Source: Hyphococcus aureus
GTDB taxonomy: Bacteria; Pseudomonadota; Alphaproteobacteria; Caulobacterales; Parvularculaceae
Length of the DNA stretch: 64,000 nt
Assembly (NCBI RefSeq): GCF_042643165.1
Contig: NZ_JBHRSH010000001.1
Location: forward strand, 2,542,001 to 2,606,000
Reading direction: 5' to 3'
The notes under the pieces are model-generated. The model was not told the DNA's origin. It saw nothing but the letters and a program-made list of their open reading frames with translations, and did not search any database. Position 1 is the first letter of the stretch. The number at the start of each line of letters is the position of its first letter. A program made the translations under genes and the position numbers. Shown piece by piece: positions 9,444 through 18,250 of this stretch.

Positions 9444-10142
9444 ATGGCGGATTTGCTCGATTTCGGCTCAACGCCGCTGCTTTCGATCCTTCCGGAAGCC
9501 ATCGCCAGGCGGCTCAGCGCCGCCGCGTCTGTCGTTGAGTATGATGACGGCGAGACCATCCATTCCCGGGGCGACGCCAAGCCCGGCCTTTCCATCATCC
9601 GGTCAGGCGCCGTGCGGTTCGCCAATCCGGGTGTGGACGGCTCCTATGTGACGACTTCCATTCTGGGCGAGGGTCACTGTTTCGGCGAGGCTACGCTGTT
9701 CGCGCGATTGCCGCGCGCCTATGACGCTATCGCCGAGGGGCAGACCGTAATCGAACAGATAACTAAAACCCGATTCGACCGGATCTTTAATGAAGAGCCG
9801 GAACTTGCCCGCGCGCTTGTGGTCGCAATGACGCAACGGCTCTATTCGGTGCTTGATTTTCTTGAGGACGTTCGGCGATTGCCGCTCGATGTGCGGACAG
9901 CGAAACTGATCGCCGGCATGGAGCGCACGGCGAAGCATAGCGGGGGCGTTGAATGCAGCCAGTCCGACCTTGCTTTTACGCTCGGCGTTTCGCGCGTTTC
10001 AATTGGCAAGGCGCTCGCCCGATTGCAGGGTGAGGGACTGATTGACCTTGGCTACGGCCGCATCGGCGTGCCGGACCGCAAAAGTCTCAGTGACTGGATC
10101 GCTACGCGCTTGCCAGTGGAGCCGCTGCAGCGCGGCGAATAG
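9444..10142 (+). CDS. Crp/Fnr family transcriptional regulator
   Basis: DNA-binding regulator of 232 residues. The N-terminal half is a cyclic-nucleotide-binding-type beta-barrel (YDDGETIHSRGD...GEGHCFGEATLF, about residues 10-120), followed by a dimer helix and a winged-helix Crp-type domain whose recognition segment is SQSDLAFTLGVSRVSIGKALARLQGEG (about 170-200). Only two Cys are present (in GHCFGE and VECSQ), so an FNR-type Fe-S cluster is unlikely; the effector is unknown. The ATG at 9444 is the first good start; a TTG at 9435 overlaps the palindrome. The palindrome directly upstream suggests self-control. Confidence 0.85.
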   Translation: MADLLDFGSTPLLSILPEAIARRLSAAASVVEYDDGETIHSRGDAKPGLSIIRSGAVRFANPGVDGSYVTTSILGEGHCFGEATLFARLPRAYDAIAEGQTVIEQITKTRFDRIFNEEPELARALVVAMTQRLYSVLDFLEDVRRLPLDVRTAKLIAGMERTAKHSGGVECSQSDLAFTLGVSRVSIGKALARLQGEGLIDLGYGRIGVPDRKSLSDWIATRLPVEPLQRGE

Positions 10143-10243
10143 CCCTATCTTTCGAAAGTATCTTGCCGGGGACTGGCGGCTTATGCTTGTGGTCTATCCC
10201 CGAACAGAGTTGTGATCGTTTCATGTTCTCACAAGGCCGCATC

Positions 10244-10669
10244 ATGACGAGCAAACACCGCGCTAGCGCGGATAGTTTGTCATGGATGCGCGTGTTTCTG
10301 CTGGCGGCCCTGGTCGCAGCGTCACTGCGAGCGATCACGCCGATCGGCTATATGATCGGACATGATATGGCGACGGGCCGCATCGCCATTACGATTTGTA
10401 CCGGGATGGGTGAAAAGCCTGCTTTTTTCAATCCTGAAACCGGCGAAGTGACGGAAGATGACGGCGCGCCCGCGCCATCCGTCAACGAAGCGGGCCAGTG
10501 TCCCTTCGCATCCTTCAGCCTGTTATTTACGCCGGAAAGCGCGCCTGACGCTTTGGGGCTTCCGGTCGCCTTTGCGCAATCGCCTTTGTGGCGCGCCCAA
10601 TCCGTTTTTCATGACAGCCAGAGCGCTGTCTCGCCGCCGCCCTCTCGCGGGCCGCCACTCCACGCCTGA
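10244..10669 (+). CDS. DUF2946-type small membrane/exported protein
   Basis: A 141-residue protein with an N-terminal hydrophobic segment (VFLLAALVAASLRAI), a central ITICTGMGE motif, a CPFASFSLLF motif and a Pro-rich, His-ending tail. The pattern fits DUF2946 proteins, which often sit beside TonB-dependent receptors in metal-related operons; their biochemical role is not established. The start at 10244 is preceded by AAGG with a 7-nt gap; an in-frame ATG at 10223 is less likely. It lies 67 bp upstream of the receptor gene on the same strand. Function is inferred from context only. Confidence 0.65.
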   Translation: MTSKHRASADSLSWMRVFLLAALVAASLRAITPIGYMIGHDMATGRIAITICTGMGEKPAFFNPETGEVTEDDGAPAPSVNEAGQCPFASFSLLFTPESAPDALGLPVAFAQSPLWRAQSVFHDSQSAVSPPPSRGPPLHA

Positions 10670-10736
10670 TCCGACATTTTCCTTTTTGATCAGACATGCG
10701 CCCCGCAGTCATGCGGGCGCGCGACGGAGTACAGCA

Positions 10737-12833
10737 ATGAAATCCTATCTATTTTTGTCCGCGAGTTTCGCGGGCGTCATGAGCCTTTGCGGCGCAGCTC
10801 AGGCGCAATCTTCCTCGTCCGCTTTAGAAGATGTGATCGTGGTGACGGGATCGGCGCGTAGCGCCATGACCATCGATGCCACGGCGCCGGATGTCACCCC
10901 GGATGGCGGTCCCGATGTCGCTGGCATTGTGGCGCGTCTGCCCGGCGCGGCAATCATCGACAATGGCGCGCTTTCCGGACAGGTGCAGTATCGCGGCCTC
11001 TTTGGCGAGCGCTTGAATTTACGCGTCGACGGCCAGTCCTTTGCGTCGGGCGGTCCCAACATGATGGACCCGCCGCTGCATTATGCGCCTGCGCCATTGG
11101 TGGGGGTGATTGTCGTCGACCGCGGCGTCAGCCCGGTGCGAAATGGCCCCGGTCTCGCGGGCGGCGTTGACGCGCAATTCAAGCGTGTTGATTTCATCGA
11201 CGGCTCAGACCTGAAATTCGGTTACGATGCGACCGTGCTCGCGCGAAGCGTCGATGACAGCATTGCGGTGGGCGGTGTCGCCGGGGCGTCTAACGAAACC
11301 TATCGCTTTGACGTCCTCGGTTCGTATGAAGATGGAGACGATGTGGAGTTTCCCGGCGGTACGATTGCTTCTTCGTCGCACAAGCGCGCTGTTTATGGCG
11401 CCTCGGGCGGGGTGAAGTTAGGCGACCAAGAGTTCGGCGTTGATCTCCGCCGCCAGAAAACGGGGCCAACGGGCAATCCGCCTTTCCCGATGGATATCCG
11501 CTTTTTTGAGACGGATTTTGCCCGCGTCAAATGGAACGGAGCATTTGGCGGGATCAAATTCGAGAGCGCGTTCTCCATCGCTGACGTCGAGCACGCCATG
11601 AATAATTTCGATCTGCGCCCGGCGCCGGCCGATCCCATGCGTTTTCGTGAAACACTTGCTGATGCGCGTACGCTCTCCGGTAAGTTCGCCATTATTATCC
11701 CTTCCGCCGGTGGCGATTTGCGTCTCGGTTTCGATATGGATGACGCAGACAAGGACGTCACAATCACCAATCCCAACAACATCAACTTCTTCATCAATTC
11801 GCTCAGCGATATTCAGATGCAAAGAAAAGGCGCCTTCGCGGAATGGACGGGTGAATCCGGCTGGCTCAATGCTGAGCTTGGGCTTCGCGCCGATTTCCAC
11901 GACGCCAGCGCAGGCGAAGCCTCGCTTGGGTCCGCATTGCCTATGGGCCCCGTCAATCTCGCCAATGCGTTCAACGCTGCAGACCGCAATTGGGACAAGA
12001 CGACGGTAGATGGCGTTATCCGTTTGTGGACCAAGGAAGCAAACGGTGTTTCCTGGCGCATGACAATGGCGCACAAAACACGGGCGCCGGGCTATGTTGA
12101 ACGATTTTCATGGCTGCCGACGGAGGCGAGCGGCGGCCTCGCGGATGGCAATGTCTATGTGGGTGATTTGCAGTTGAATAGCGAAACCGCATGGATCGCG
12201 GAAGCCGGCGCCGACTGGCGTGGCGAAAACTTCTATCTACGCCCCACTGTCTTTTATCGCCGCATTGACGATTATGTTCAGGGCGTTCCTTTCGATGCGA
12301 CCGTTGGCATTCTCGACAGCCCTCAGGAAATGATTGCGGCGATGAACGGCGATCCGACTCCTCTGCGTTTCGCAAATGTGGATGCGGCGCTTTACGGCGT
12401 CGATGTGGATGGTGGTGTGGCTTTGACGGATTATTTTCGCCTTGACGGCGTTATCTCCTATGTTCGCGGCAAGCGTCGTGACATTGACGATAATCTTTAT
12501 CGCATTGCGCCTCCGCATGCCTCGCTCGCCGCCACCTATGAGCATGCAAACTGGTCCGTCAGCGCTGAAACGGTGCTGGTCGCGGACCAGAACAAGGTCT
12601 CTGCAACCAATAGCGAGCAGACAACCGACGGCTATGCGCTGTTTAACCTGACAGGAAACATAGACATAGCAGAGGGCGTGTCATTTTCCGCAGGCGTCTC
12701 GAATCTATTCGATAAGAACTATCGGCAGCATCTCGGCGGATATAATCGTATCGCGAATTCCGACGTCGCGATTGGCGAAAGGTTGCCGGGGAACGGCCGC
12801 GGGGCCTTTGTCCGGGTCCATCTTTCTCGCTAA
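10737..12833 (+). CDS. TonB-dependent outer-membrane receptor
   Basis: Predicted 698-residue gated outer-membrane channel energised by TonB. A Sec signal peptide (about residues 1-23, ending AAQA) precedes a TonB-box-like DVIVVTG, a plug domain (about 40-160, with LNLRVDGQSF) and a beta-barrel ending FVRVHLSR. The frame is open far upstream, but ATG 10737 has GGAG 7 nt away and starts the signal peptide. It is flanked by a DUF2946 gene and a PepSY-TM gene, an arrangement seen in copper- or iron-acquisition loci, so a metal or metal complex is the likely cargo. A hairpin terminator follows the stop codon. Confidence 0.9.
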   Translation: MKSYLFLSASFAGVMSLCGAAQAQSSSSALEDVIVVTGSARSAMTIDATAPDVTPDGGPDVAGIVARLPGAAIIDNGALSGQVQYRGLFGERLNLRVDGQSFASGGPNMMDPPLHYAPAPLVGVIVVDRGVSPVRNGPGLAGGVDAQFKRVDFIDGSDLKFGYDATVLARSVDDSIAVGGVAGASNETYRFDVLGSYEDGDDVEFPGGTIASSSHKRAVYGASGGVKLGDQEFGVDLRRQKTGPTGNPPFPMDIRFFETDFARVKWNGAFGGIKFESAFSIADVEHAMNNFDLRPAPADPMRFRETLADARTLSGKFAIIIPSAGGDLRLGFDMDDADKDVTITNPNNINFFINSLSDIQMQRKGAFAEWTGESGWLNAELGLRADFHDASAGEASLGSALPMGPVNLANAFNAADRNWDKTTVDGVIRLWTKEANGVSWRMTMAHKTRAPGYVERFSWLPTEASGGLADGNVYVGDLQLNSETAWIAEAGADWRGENFYLRPTVFYRRIDDYVQGVPFDATVGILDSPQEMIAAMNGDPTPLRFANVDAALYGVDVDGGVALTDYFRLDGVISYVRGKRRDIDDNLYRIAPPHASLAATYEHANWSVSAETVLVADQNKVSATNSEQTTDGYALFNLTGNIDIAEGVSFSAGVSNLFDKNYRQHLGGYNRIANSDVAIGERLPGNGRGAFVRVHLSR

Positions 12834-12838
12834 TGAAG

Positions 12839-12875
12839 AGGCGGGGCAGGCGGCATAGTGTCTGCTCCGCCTTTT
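12839..12875 (+). terminator. Intrinsic terminator after TonB receptor gene
   Basis: Stem of 11 pairs (12839-12849 with 12862-12872, one G-U pair) with a 12-nt loop, followed by TTTT. It begins just after the receptor stop codon and separates the receptor from the PepSY gene, so the latter may have its own promoter or depend on read-through. Confidence 0.75.
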
Positions 12876-12974
12876 CATGTGGGACATTTTGTCTTGGCCA
12901 TCCAGCGCTGGATTTGTGTTTTTGCGCCGTTAAACAGGGTTGTGACGGGAAATTAGAAAAGGGCGGCGAGAAAC

Positions 12975-13688
12975 ATGAGTGAAGGCACTTCTGAACAAGC
13001 AAAGAAACCGGCGCGGCGCGCCGGCGGCTATCTGTTCCTTCCCAAGGATCTGCAAACCAATGCGATTTTGACCTGGCTTCGGCGCAGCCATGCCTGGACC
13101 GGCTTTTACGGCGCCTTATTCTTTTTCTTCCTTGGTCTGACAGGTTTTTATCTCAATCACCGGACGTCGATCATGCATATTGAGGGCGGCGTCACGAAAG
13201 AAGTAGCGTCCCTGTCAGCGCCAGTTGAGCCGGGGCTGATCACGAGCGAGGAAACACTGACCGCATGGATGAAGGAAGAATTCAGCATTGACGCCGAACC
13301 GTCTCGCGGCAGGGGGCGACCGGGCGGTCCGGTTTCCTTTGGCGGCCGCATGGCGGAGCAAGCGCCGACTTTCACGGTGACATTTCGCGGGCCTAACGCT
13401 GTCATCACCGGGGAGTATGAACTTGGCGCCAATCGCGTGTCGGTCAAACGCAGCAATCCGAGTCTCCTCAAAGGGCTAATCGATCTGCACAAGGTTGCCG
13501 GTGTCAACAAAGTCTTTATTCTGATCATGGACACCATGGCCGGAGCGATGATGTTCATGGTGATGTCCGGAATCTTGTTATGGACACGCTTGCATGGTCC
13601 GCGTCTTGCCGCCGTGGGTATTCTTGGCGCAGTTGCGGTGGCAACCGCTATCGCGCTATCGGGAACCTGGATCGGCTGGGCGGCTTAG
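12975..13688 (+). CDS. PepSY-associated transmembrane protein
   Basis: Inner-membrane protein of 237 residues. The first helix lies in WTGFYGALFFFFLGLTGFYLNHR (about residues 36-58), followed by a ~110-residue periplasmic region, then helices in VFILIMDTMAGAMMFMVMSGILLW and VGILGAVAVATAIALSGTW. PepSY-TM proteins beside TonB receptors are thought to handle or reduce metals such as copper or ferric siderophores in the periplasm; several His (HAWTG, HRTS, DLHKVAG) could be heme or metal ligands. The gene follows the receptor by ~140 bp, past a terminator. Membership is clear, the reaction is inferred. Confidence 0.8.
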   Translation: MSEGTSEQAKKPARRAGGYLFLPKDLQTNAILTWLRRSHAWTGFYGALFFFFLGLTGFYLNHRTSIMHIEGGVTKEVASLSAPVEPGLITSEETLTAWMKEEFSIDAEPSRGRGRPGGPVSFGGRMAEQAPTFTVTFRGPNAVITGEYELGANRVSVKRSNPSLLKGLIDLHKVAGVNKVFILIMDTMAGAMMFMVMSGILLWTRLHGPRLAAVGILGAVAVATAIALSGTWIGWAA

Positions 13689-13726
13689 GGCTTATAAACG
13701 CGCTGGCGACGCAAAGGAGTTTCCCG

Positions 13727-13948
13727 ATGACAGATCATGATGCGCTCTTAATACGAATTGAGAAGCTTGAAGAGCGCTCTGCCTTTCAGGAGCAAACGAT
13801 CGAAGATCTCTCCAAGGCGCTAACGGATCAGTGGAAGCTGTTGGAGACGTTCAAACGCGACGTGTCGCGTCTCAGCGATGAAGTGAAGGCGGTGGAAGAT
13901 GCGGTGGACCATGCCGGTCATCGCGAACCGCCGCCGCCGCACTATTAA
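13727..13948 (+). CDS. slyX: SlyX family coiled-coil protein
   Basis: A 73-residue cytoplasmic protein, almost entirely a heptad-patterned coiled coil (IRIEKLEERSAFQEQTIEDL) ending in the Pro-His tail PPPPHY typical of SlyX. No biochemical function is established for the family. The ATG at 13727 has AAAGGAG 7 nt upstream, which decides the start against a longer upstream frame overlapping the PepSY gene. It is 38 bp after the PepSY stop and could be cotranscribed. Confidence 0.85.
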   Translation: MTDHDALLIRIEKLEERSAFQEQTIEDLSKALTDQWKLLETFKRDVSRLSDEVKAVEDAVDHAGHREPPPPHY

Positions 13949-13956
13949 TGTCTCAG

Positions 13957-13985
13957 CTGCCCCGGCTTTAAAAGCTTCGGGGCAG
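13957..13985. terminator. Hairpin after slyX without U-tract
   Basis: CTGCCCCG (13957-13964) pairs with CGGGGCAG (13978-13985) 8 bp after the slyX stop. No T-run follows on either strand, so it may stabilise or attenuate rather than terminate. Confidence 0.4.
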
Positions 13986-14020
13986 GGAACCATTCTCTTC
14001 AACCTGCTGTTTGGCGGGTT

Positions 14021-14284
14021 ATGAGAAAAATTGTTTCATTCGCGATGACGGCCATTGCGGTCGGTGAGGGCGTTATGGCTCTTAAACGGTTTATCCGGAA
14101 AGTCCGCGTCAACCGGCTTTTGGTTTCAGGCGACGCTATGGAAATCCGAACCCCGGATGGCGAGTCCGTCATTTACAAACCCGTCAATAAAGACGGCGAG
14201 TGCGTCGATACAATTGCGGAGGCCAAAGGCGCGACGGAAAAACCGCATCAGGACAAACCAAGCCAGATGGGCCTTGCCAATTAA
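14021..14284 (+). CDS. Small hypothetical protein
   Basis: An 87-residue frame starting MRKIVSFAMTAIAVGEGVMALK, possibly a short membrane or signal segment, then a KVRVNRLLVSGDAMEIRTPDGESVIYK stretch and a hydrophilic tail. No family recognised. The ribosome site (GGCGGG two bases from the ATG) is badly spaced, and an alternative frame of similar length overlaps it, so the gene itself is uncertain. It faces the convergent cupin gene 18 bp away. Confidence 0.4.
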   Translation: MRKIVSFAMTAIAVGEGVMALKRFIRKVRVNRLLVSGDAMEIRTPDGESVIYKPVNKDGECVDTIAEAKGATEKPHQDKPSQMGLAN

Positions 14285-14302
14285 CGCCGGCTGAAATCCC
14301 GG

Positions 14303-14866
14303 CTACTCGCCGAAATAAAGCGCCCGGGCTTCGTCAGGCACCGCATCCATGCGGATGGTTATGCCTCGTGCGGACGCCACCCTGCCGATCAGCGCGCCCA
14401 TATCCTCTGCGGACGCGGGCTTTTCAGCCTGGACCGCCATAGCGACTTCATCGAAGAACTTCTCGAAATTGCCCTGCGACGCAGCCAGCAACAAAACGGC
14501 CTCTTCATCTGTGTCGTTCCAGAAAGCATGGAGGTTGTTGCGTGTCAGCGATACAAATGTTCCCGGTCCGCCCGACACGACTGTCTCCCGGTCCAGGAAG
14601 GACACTTTGCCGGAAACGACATAGAAAAACTCGTCTTCTTGCGTGTGAATATGCGGCGGTGCGGCGGCGGTTTTTGGGGGAACACGGAATTCATAAAAGC
14701 TGAGGCCGCTTTCATTCTCCTCCTCCGACAATAACAATGTAGTCGGATGAAACGGAACAGCGACGGGCTTGCCTTCGCCGGGCATGACGATCTTCGGCTC
14801 ATGCGCGTGAGCGGCGCCAGTGAGTGAAAACACAGCCGCGAAGGGAAAGAGGAGCCTGTTTTTCAT
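14303..14866 (-). CDS. Exported cupin-domain protein
   Basis: A 187-residue single-domain cupin with a Sec signal peptide (about 1-21, ending GAAHA). Cupin motif 1 is visible as PPHIHTQEDEFFYVVSG, with two His and one Glu as metal ligands; motif 2 carries the fourth ligand in RNNLHAFW. A metal-binding periplasmic barrel is therefore likely; the family ranges from dioxygenases and isomerases to sugar binders and no substrate can be assigned. It lies downstream of the phosphomannomutase gene on the same strand with a 29-bp gap, so cotranscription is possible. Confidence 0.8.
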   Translation of the reverse strand: MKNRLLFPFAAVFSLTGAAHAHEPKIVMPGEGKPVAVPFHPTTLLLSEEENESGLSFYEFRVPPKTAAAPPHIHTQEDEFFYVVSGKVSFLDRETVVSGGPGTFVSLTRNNLHAFWNDTDEEAVLLLAASQGNFEKFFDEVAMAVQAEKPASAEDMGALIGRVASARGITIRMDAVPDEARALYFGE

Positions 14867-14895
14867 TGGATTTATGTCCTTGGCGTCGTGAGCGA

Positions 14896-16395
14896 TCAGA
14901 TTTTCTGGTTATACTCGCCGACTTCGGAATGTTTGCGCAGTTCCGCATCCATCTCTTCGAACATCTTTTTCATATTCTCTTCCGAGGTCGGGCTTTCGAT
15001 GACTACAACAAGTTCAGGCTTGTTTGAAGAGGCCCGGATAAGTCCCCATGTGCCGTCTTCCGCCGTGATGCGGACGCCATTGACTGTCACGACGTCGCGG
15101 ATTTTCTGGCCGATAATCGTCCCGCCAGATTTGGCGCGGTCTTCGAACGCTTTCACCACCTGTTCGACAACGCCATATTTCGTCTCGTCAGCGCAATGGG
15201 GCGACATGGTCGGCGAAGACCATGTTTTTGGCAGGCTCTTGCGCATATCGGATAGTTTCTTGTCCGGGTTGCGGTCCAGCATCTGCAGGAGGGCGATCGC
15301 GGCGACAAGGCCGTCGTCATAGCCGCGTCCGATCGGCTCGTTAAAGAAGAAGTGGCCGGACTTTTCAAAACCGGCGAGGGCGCCCATCTCGTGGCTCTTG
15401 CGCTTGATGTAGGAATGGCCAGTTTTCCAATATACGGTCTTGGCGCCGTTCTCGATCAGTACGGGATCTGTAACGAAAAGACCTGTGGATTTCACATCCA
15501 CCACGAATTGCGCGCCTGGATGCAGCGCCGAGAGGTCGCGGGCGATGAGAACGCCGATCTTGTCGGCGAAAATTTCTTCTCCCTCATCATCGACAACGCC
15601 GCAGCGGTCGCCGTCGCCGTCGAAGCCGAGCGCCACGTCGGCGCCGTGCTCTTTGATGGCGGCCTGCATGGCGTGCAGCATTTCCATATCTTCTGGGTTC
15701 GGATTGTAGCGCGGAAATGTGTGGTCGAGCTCGGCGTCCATGGGGATCACCTCCAGCCCCAAACGCTCCAGCGTTTCCGGCGCATAGGCGCCGGCGGTGC
15801 CATTACCGCAGGCGGCGATGACTTTCATCTTCCGCTTGAACGAGACGCCGTCGACAAGGTCGGCGATATAACGCTTGCGCAAGCCCTCGACATATTTATA
15901 GGCGCCGCCGGGGAAAGATTTGTATTCGCCTTTCAGGACGATCTCTTTCAGCCGGCCCATCTCTTCGGGACCGAAGGTGAGGGGGCGCGCCGCGCCCATT
16001 TTCACGCCGGTCCAGCCATTTTCATTGTGGCTCGCCGTCACCATCGCGACGCAAGGAATGTCGAGATCAAATTGTGCGAAATAGGCGACAGGCGACAAGG
16101 CAAGGCCGATGTCATTGACCTCGATCCCGGCTGTCATTAGCCCGACGGTCAGCGCCTGTTTGATCGACATGGAATATCCGCGGAAATCATGGCCGACGAC
16201 AATGCGCGGCTCCTTGCCCATTTCCCGGATCAGCGTGCCAAGCCCCTGTCCCAGCGCCTGGATGCCGAGGAGGTTGATCTCCTTCTCCAGAACCCAGCGG
16301 GCGTCATATTCGCGGAAGCCGGTGGGTTTGACGAGCGGGGTCACCTCATAGTCGAGCGTGTTGGATTTGAGATCGGCGCGCGGCGCAGGCAACAT
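14896..16395 (-). CDS. Phosphomannomutase/phosphoglucomutase
   Basis: Interconverts hexose 6- and 1-phosphates, feeding GDP-mannose or UDP-glucose for envelope polysaccharide. The four-domain alpha-D-phosphohexomutase shows the phosphoserine loop VTASHNENG (~residue 110), the Mg2+ loop DGDGDRCG (~250), the sugar-specificity loop GFEKSGHFFF (~335), and a C-terminal phosphate-binding region (LIRASSNKPE). The length of 499 residues is a little above the ~460 typical of AlgC. A TTG five codons upstream is in frame, but AAGGAA 7 nt before the ATG at 16395 supports the later start. It is divergent from the nucleoside transporter gene. Confidence 0.92.
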   Translation of the reverse strand: MLPAPRADLKSNTLDYEVTPLVKPTGFREYDARWVLEKEINLLGIQALGQGLGTLIREMGKEPRIVVGHDFRGYSMSIKQALTVGLMTAGIEVNDIGLALSPVAYFAQFDLDIPCVAMVTASHNENGWTGVKMGAARPLTFGPEEMGRLKEIVLKGEYKSFPGGAYKYVEGLRKRYIADLVDGVSFKRKMKVIAACGNGTAGAYAPETLERLGLEVIPMDAELDHTFPRYNPNPEDMEMLHAMQAAIKEHGADVALGFDGDGDRCGVVDDEGEEIFADKIGVLIARDLSALHPGAQFVVDVKSTGLFVTDPVLIENGAKTVYWKTGHSYIKRKSHEMGALAGFEKSGHFFFNEPIGRGYDDGLVAAIALLQMLDRNPDKKLSDMRKSLPKTWSSPTMSPHCADETKYGVVEQVVKAFEDRAKSGGTIIGQKIRDVVTVNGVRITAEDGTWGLIRASSNKPELVVVIESPTSEENMKKMFEEMDAELRKHSEVGEYNQKI

Positions 16396-16571
16396 GGGCT
16401 TTTCCTTCAAAGTCTACCTCTTGCACCGCACAATAGAGCCCCCGGCGCGGCGCGCAAGCGGCAAAGAATCTTAACAGAATCAGTGACAAGGGCGCAGCAG
16501 TTGCGCATAGTTCCTGCTGTCATAAAAGGGCTGGTTAATACCGGTTGGGGCGCAGTGCAGTTGAGGGGTTC

Positions 16572-17858
16572 ATGGATTTGCCATTCGAGTTGAGCGACAT
16601 CGGTCTGCGTGGCCAGAGCGCTCTGGGCCTCGTCGCCTTCATCTTTATCGCCTGGCTGTTTTCCAGCCAGAAACTGCGCTTCCCCTTTTTCGCAGCGGTT
16701 TGGACGGTTGCGGCTCAGATTCTGATCGCTGCTTTCCTGCTTTATCAGCCATGGGCGCGGGCGGGCCTTGCCTCACTGCAATCGGTCGTTGAGGTGCTGC
16801 AGGCGGCGACGCGCGAAGGCACGACTTTCGTTTTCGGTTTTCTCGGCGGCGGCGCTGCGCCATTCGAGGTGGTGAACGAGGGCGCCATGTTCAGCTTTGC
16901 TTTCGGCGCGCTTCCGCTTGTGATTTTTTTCTCCGGCCTTTCCGCCGTGATGTGGCATTGGGGCGTTCTGAAGATTTTCGTGCGCGGCTTCGCTTTTCTC
17001 CTTGAAAAGGTGTTCCGTGTCGGCGGCGCCGTGGCGCTGTCGTCGGCGGCCAACACCTTTCTGGGACAGACAGAGGCGCCGCTGTTGATCCGACCGTATC
17101 TTTCCAAAATTTCGCGCCCGGAATTGCTGATCGTCATCACCGGCGGTTTCGCCACTGTCGCCGGATCGGTGATGGCGGTGTTTGCAATCATCCTTGCCGA
17201 TATCGACCCCTCCATTCTGGGCCACATCATCGTCGCGTCGATTATTTCCGTTCCCGCAGCCATTTTGATGGCGCAGGTGATGATGCCGGAGGAAAAAGGC
17301 GTGACGCCGACACCTGTCGAGGCGGCGGATGATTTCGGTTATGGCGGCACCATGGACGCCTTCATGCGCGGCGTCACAGATGGGCTCGGCCTTTATCTCA
17401 ATATCATCGCCTCCCTGATCGCTTTCATTGCGGCGGTGGCGCTAATCAATATCATCTTGTCTGCAGGACCTGATTTCGCGGGCACCCCGATCACGCTGGA
17501 GCGCATACTGGGCTATGTGTTCGCACCGTTCATGTGGCTTGCTGGCGTGCCCTGGTCTGAGGCCAAGGCGGCGGGTGAGTTCATGGGGCTGAAAACTGCG
17601 CTCAACGAATTTGTTGCTTATCTGCGCCTCGCCGAGGTTCCGCCGGGTACATTCTCCGAGCGCAGCGTACTGATTGTCATTTATTCGCTTTGCGGGTTCG
17701 CCAACTTCTCCAGTCTCGGCATTGTCATCGGCGGATTAACAGCGCTTGCGCCGGACCGGCGTATGGACGTGATTGATTTGGCGCCGCGCGCGCTGGTGGC
17801 GGGCACGCTGGCGACCTTGATGACCGGCGCCGTTATCGGGCTTATCTGGGTTGGATGA
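16572..17858 (+). CDS. Concentrative nucleoside transporter (NupC/CNT family)
   Basis: Inner-membrane nucleoside:cation symporter of 428 residues with about ten hydrophobic segments. CNT hallmarks are FVFGFLGGG (~residue 85), the core segment SSAANTFLGQTEAPLLIRPYL (~158-178), the ITGGFATVAGSVMA segment, and near the end a CGFANFSSLGIVIGGLTALAPDRR stretch that matches the family's helix 8-10 region. The start at 16572 has GAGGGG close upstream; an ATG 9 codons earlier is in frame but lies before that site. The stop overlaps the start of the downstream GFA gene by 4 bp (ATGA), implying coupled translation. Confidence 0.93.
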   Translation: MDLPFELSDIGLRGQSALGLVAFIFIAWLFSSQKLRFPFFAAVWTVAAQILIAAFLLYQPWARAGLASLQSVVEVLQAATREGTTFVFGFLGGGAAPFEVVNEGAMFSFAFGALPLVIFFSGLSAVMWHWGVLKIFVRGFAFLLEKVFRVGGAVALSSAANTFLGQTEAPLLIRPYLSKISRPELLIVITGGFATVAGSVMAVFAIILADIDPSILGHIIVASIISVPAAILMAQVMMPEEKGVTPTPVEAADDFGYGGTMDAFMRGVTDGLGLYLNIIASLIAFIAAVALINIILSAGPDFAGTPITLERILGYVFAPFMWLAGVPWSEAKAAGEFMGLKTALNEFVAYLRLAEVPPGTFSERSVLIVIYSLCGFANFSSLGIVIGGLTALAPDRRMDVIDLAPRALVAGTLATLMTGAVIGLIWVG

Positions 17859-18250
17859 TGTCCGGCTTGAAGACAGGAAGATGCCATTGCGGCGCCGTGA
17901 CTTGGGAAGTGGACCTTCCCGACGAGATCGTCGCCGATGAATGCAATTGCTCCATATGCGAGATGGTCGGCTTTCTCCATGTCATCGTCCCGCGTTCGAA
18001 ATTCAAACTGCTCACGGGCGACGATTGCCTCACGGAATATCGCTTTAACACAGGGGCGGCGCGGCACTGGTTCTGCAAGACATGTGGCGTCAAGTCGTTT
18101 TATGTGCCGCGCTCAAACCCTGACGGCTATGCTTTGAACCTGCGTTGCATGGACCGCAGCCAGTTTTCAAAAATCGAAATCCGTCCCTTTGACGGCAGGA
18201 ACTGGGAAGCAAACGCAGGCAAGCTCACCCACCTCTCGAAGGAAGACTAA
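17855..18250 (+). CDS. GFA/CENP-V family zinc protein
   Basis: A 131-residue member of the GFA family (named for glutathione-dependent formaldehyde-activating enzyme), most of whose members have no proven activity. All zinc ligands are present: CHCG near residue 10, CNCSIC near 31-36 and CKTCG near 74-78. It overlaps the nucleoside transporter stop by 4 bp and its 3' end overlaps, tail to tail, a second GFA gene by 4 bp. Coupling to the transporter is visible; a joint role is not evident. Confidence 0.88.
   Translation: MMSGLKTGRCHCGAVTWEVDLPDEIVADECNCSICEMVGFLHVIVPRSKFKLLTGDDCLTEYRFNTGAARHWFCKTCGVKSFYVPRSNPDGYALNLRCMDRSQFSKIEIRPFDGRNWEANAGKLTHLSKED

Noticed and set aside
15352..16140. 262-aa open frame antisense to the phosphomannomutase gene
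   Set aside because: Same reason: codon-bias shadow of a certain gene.
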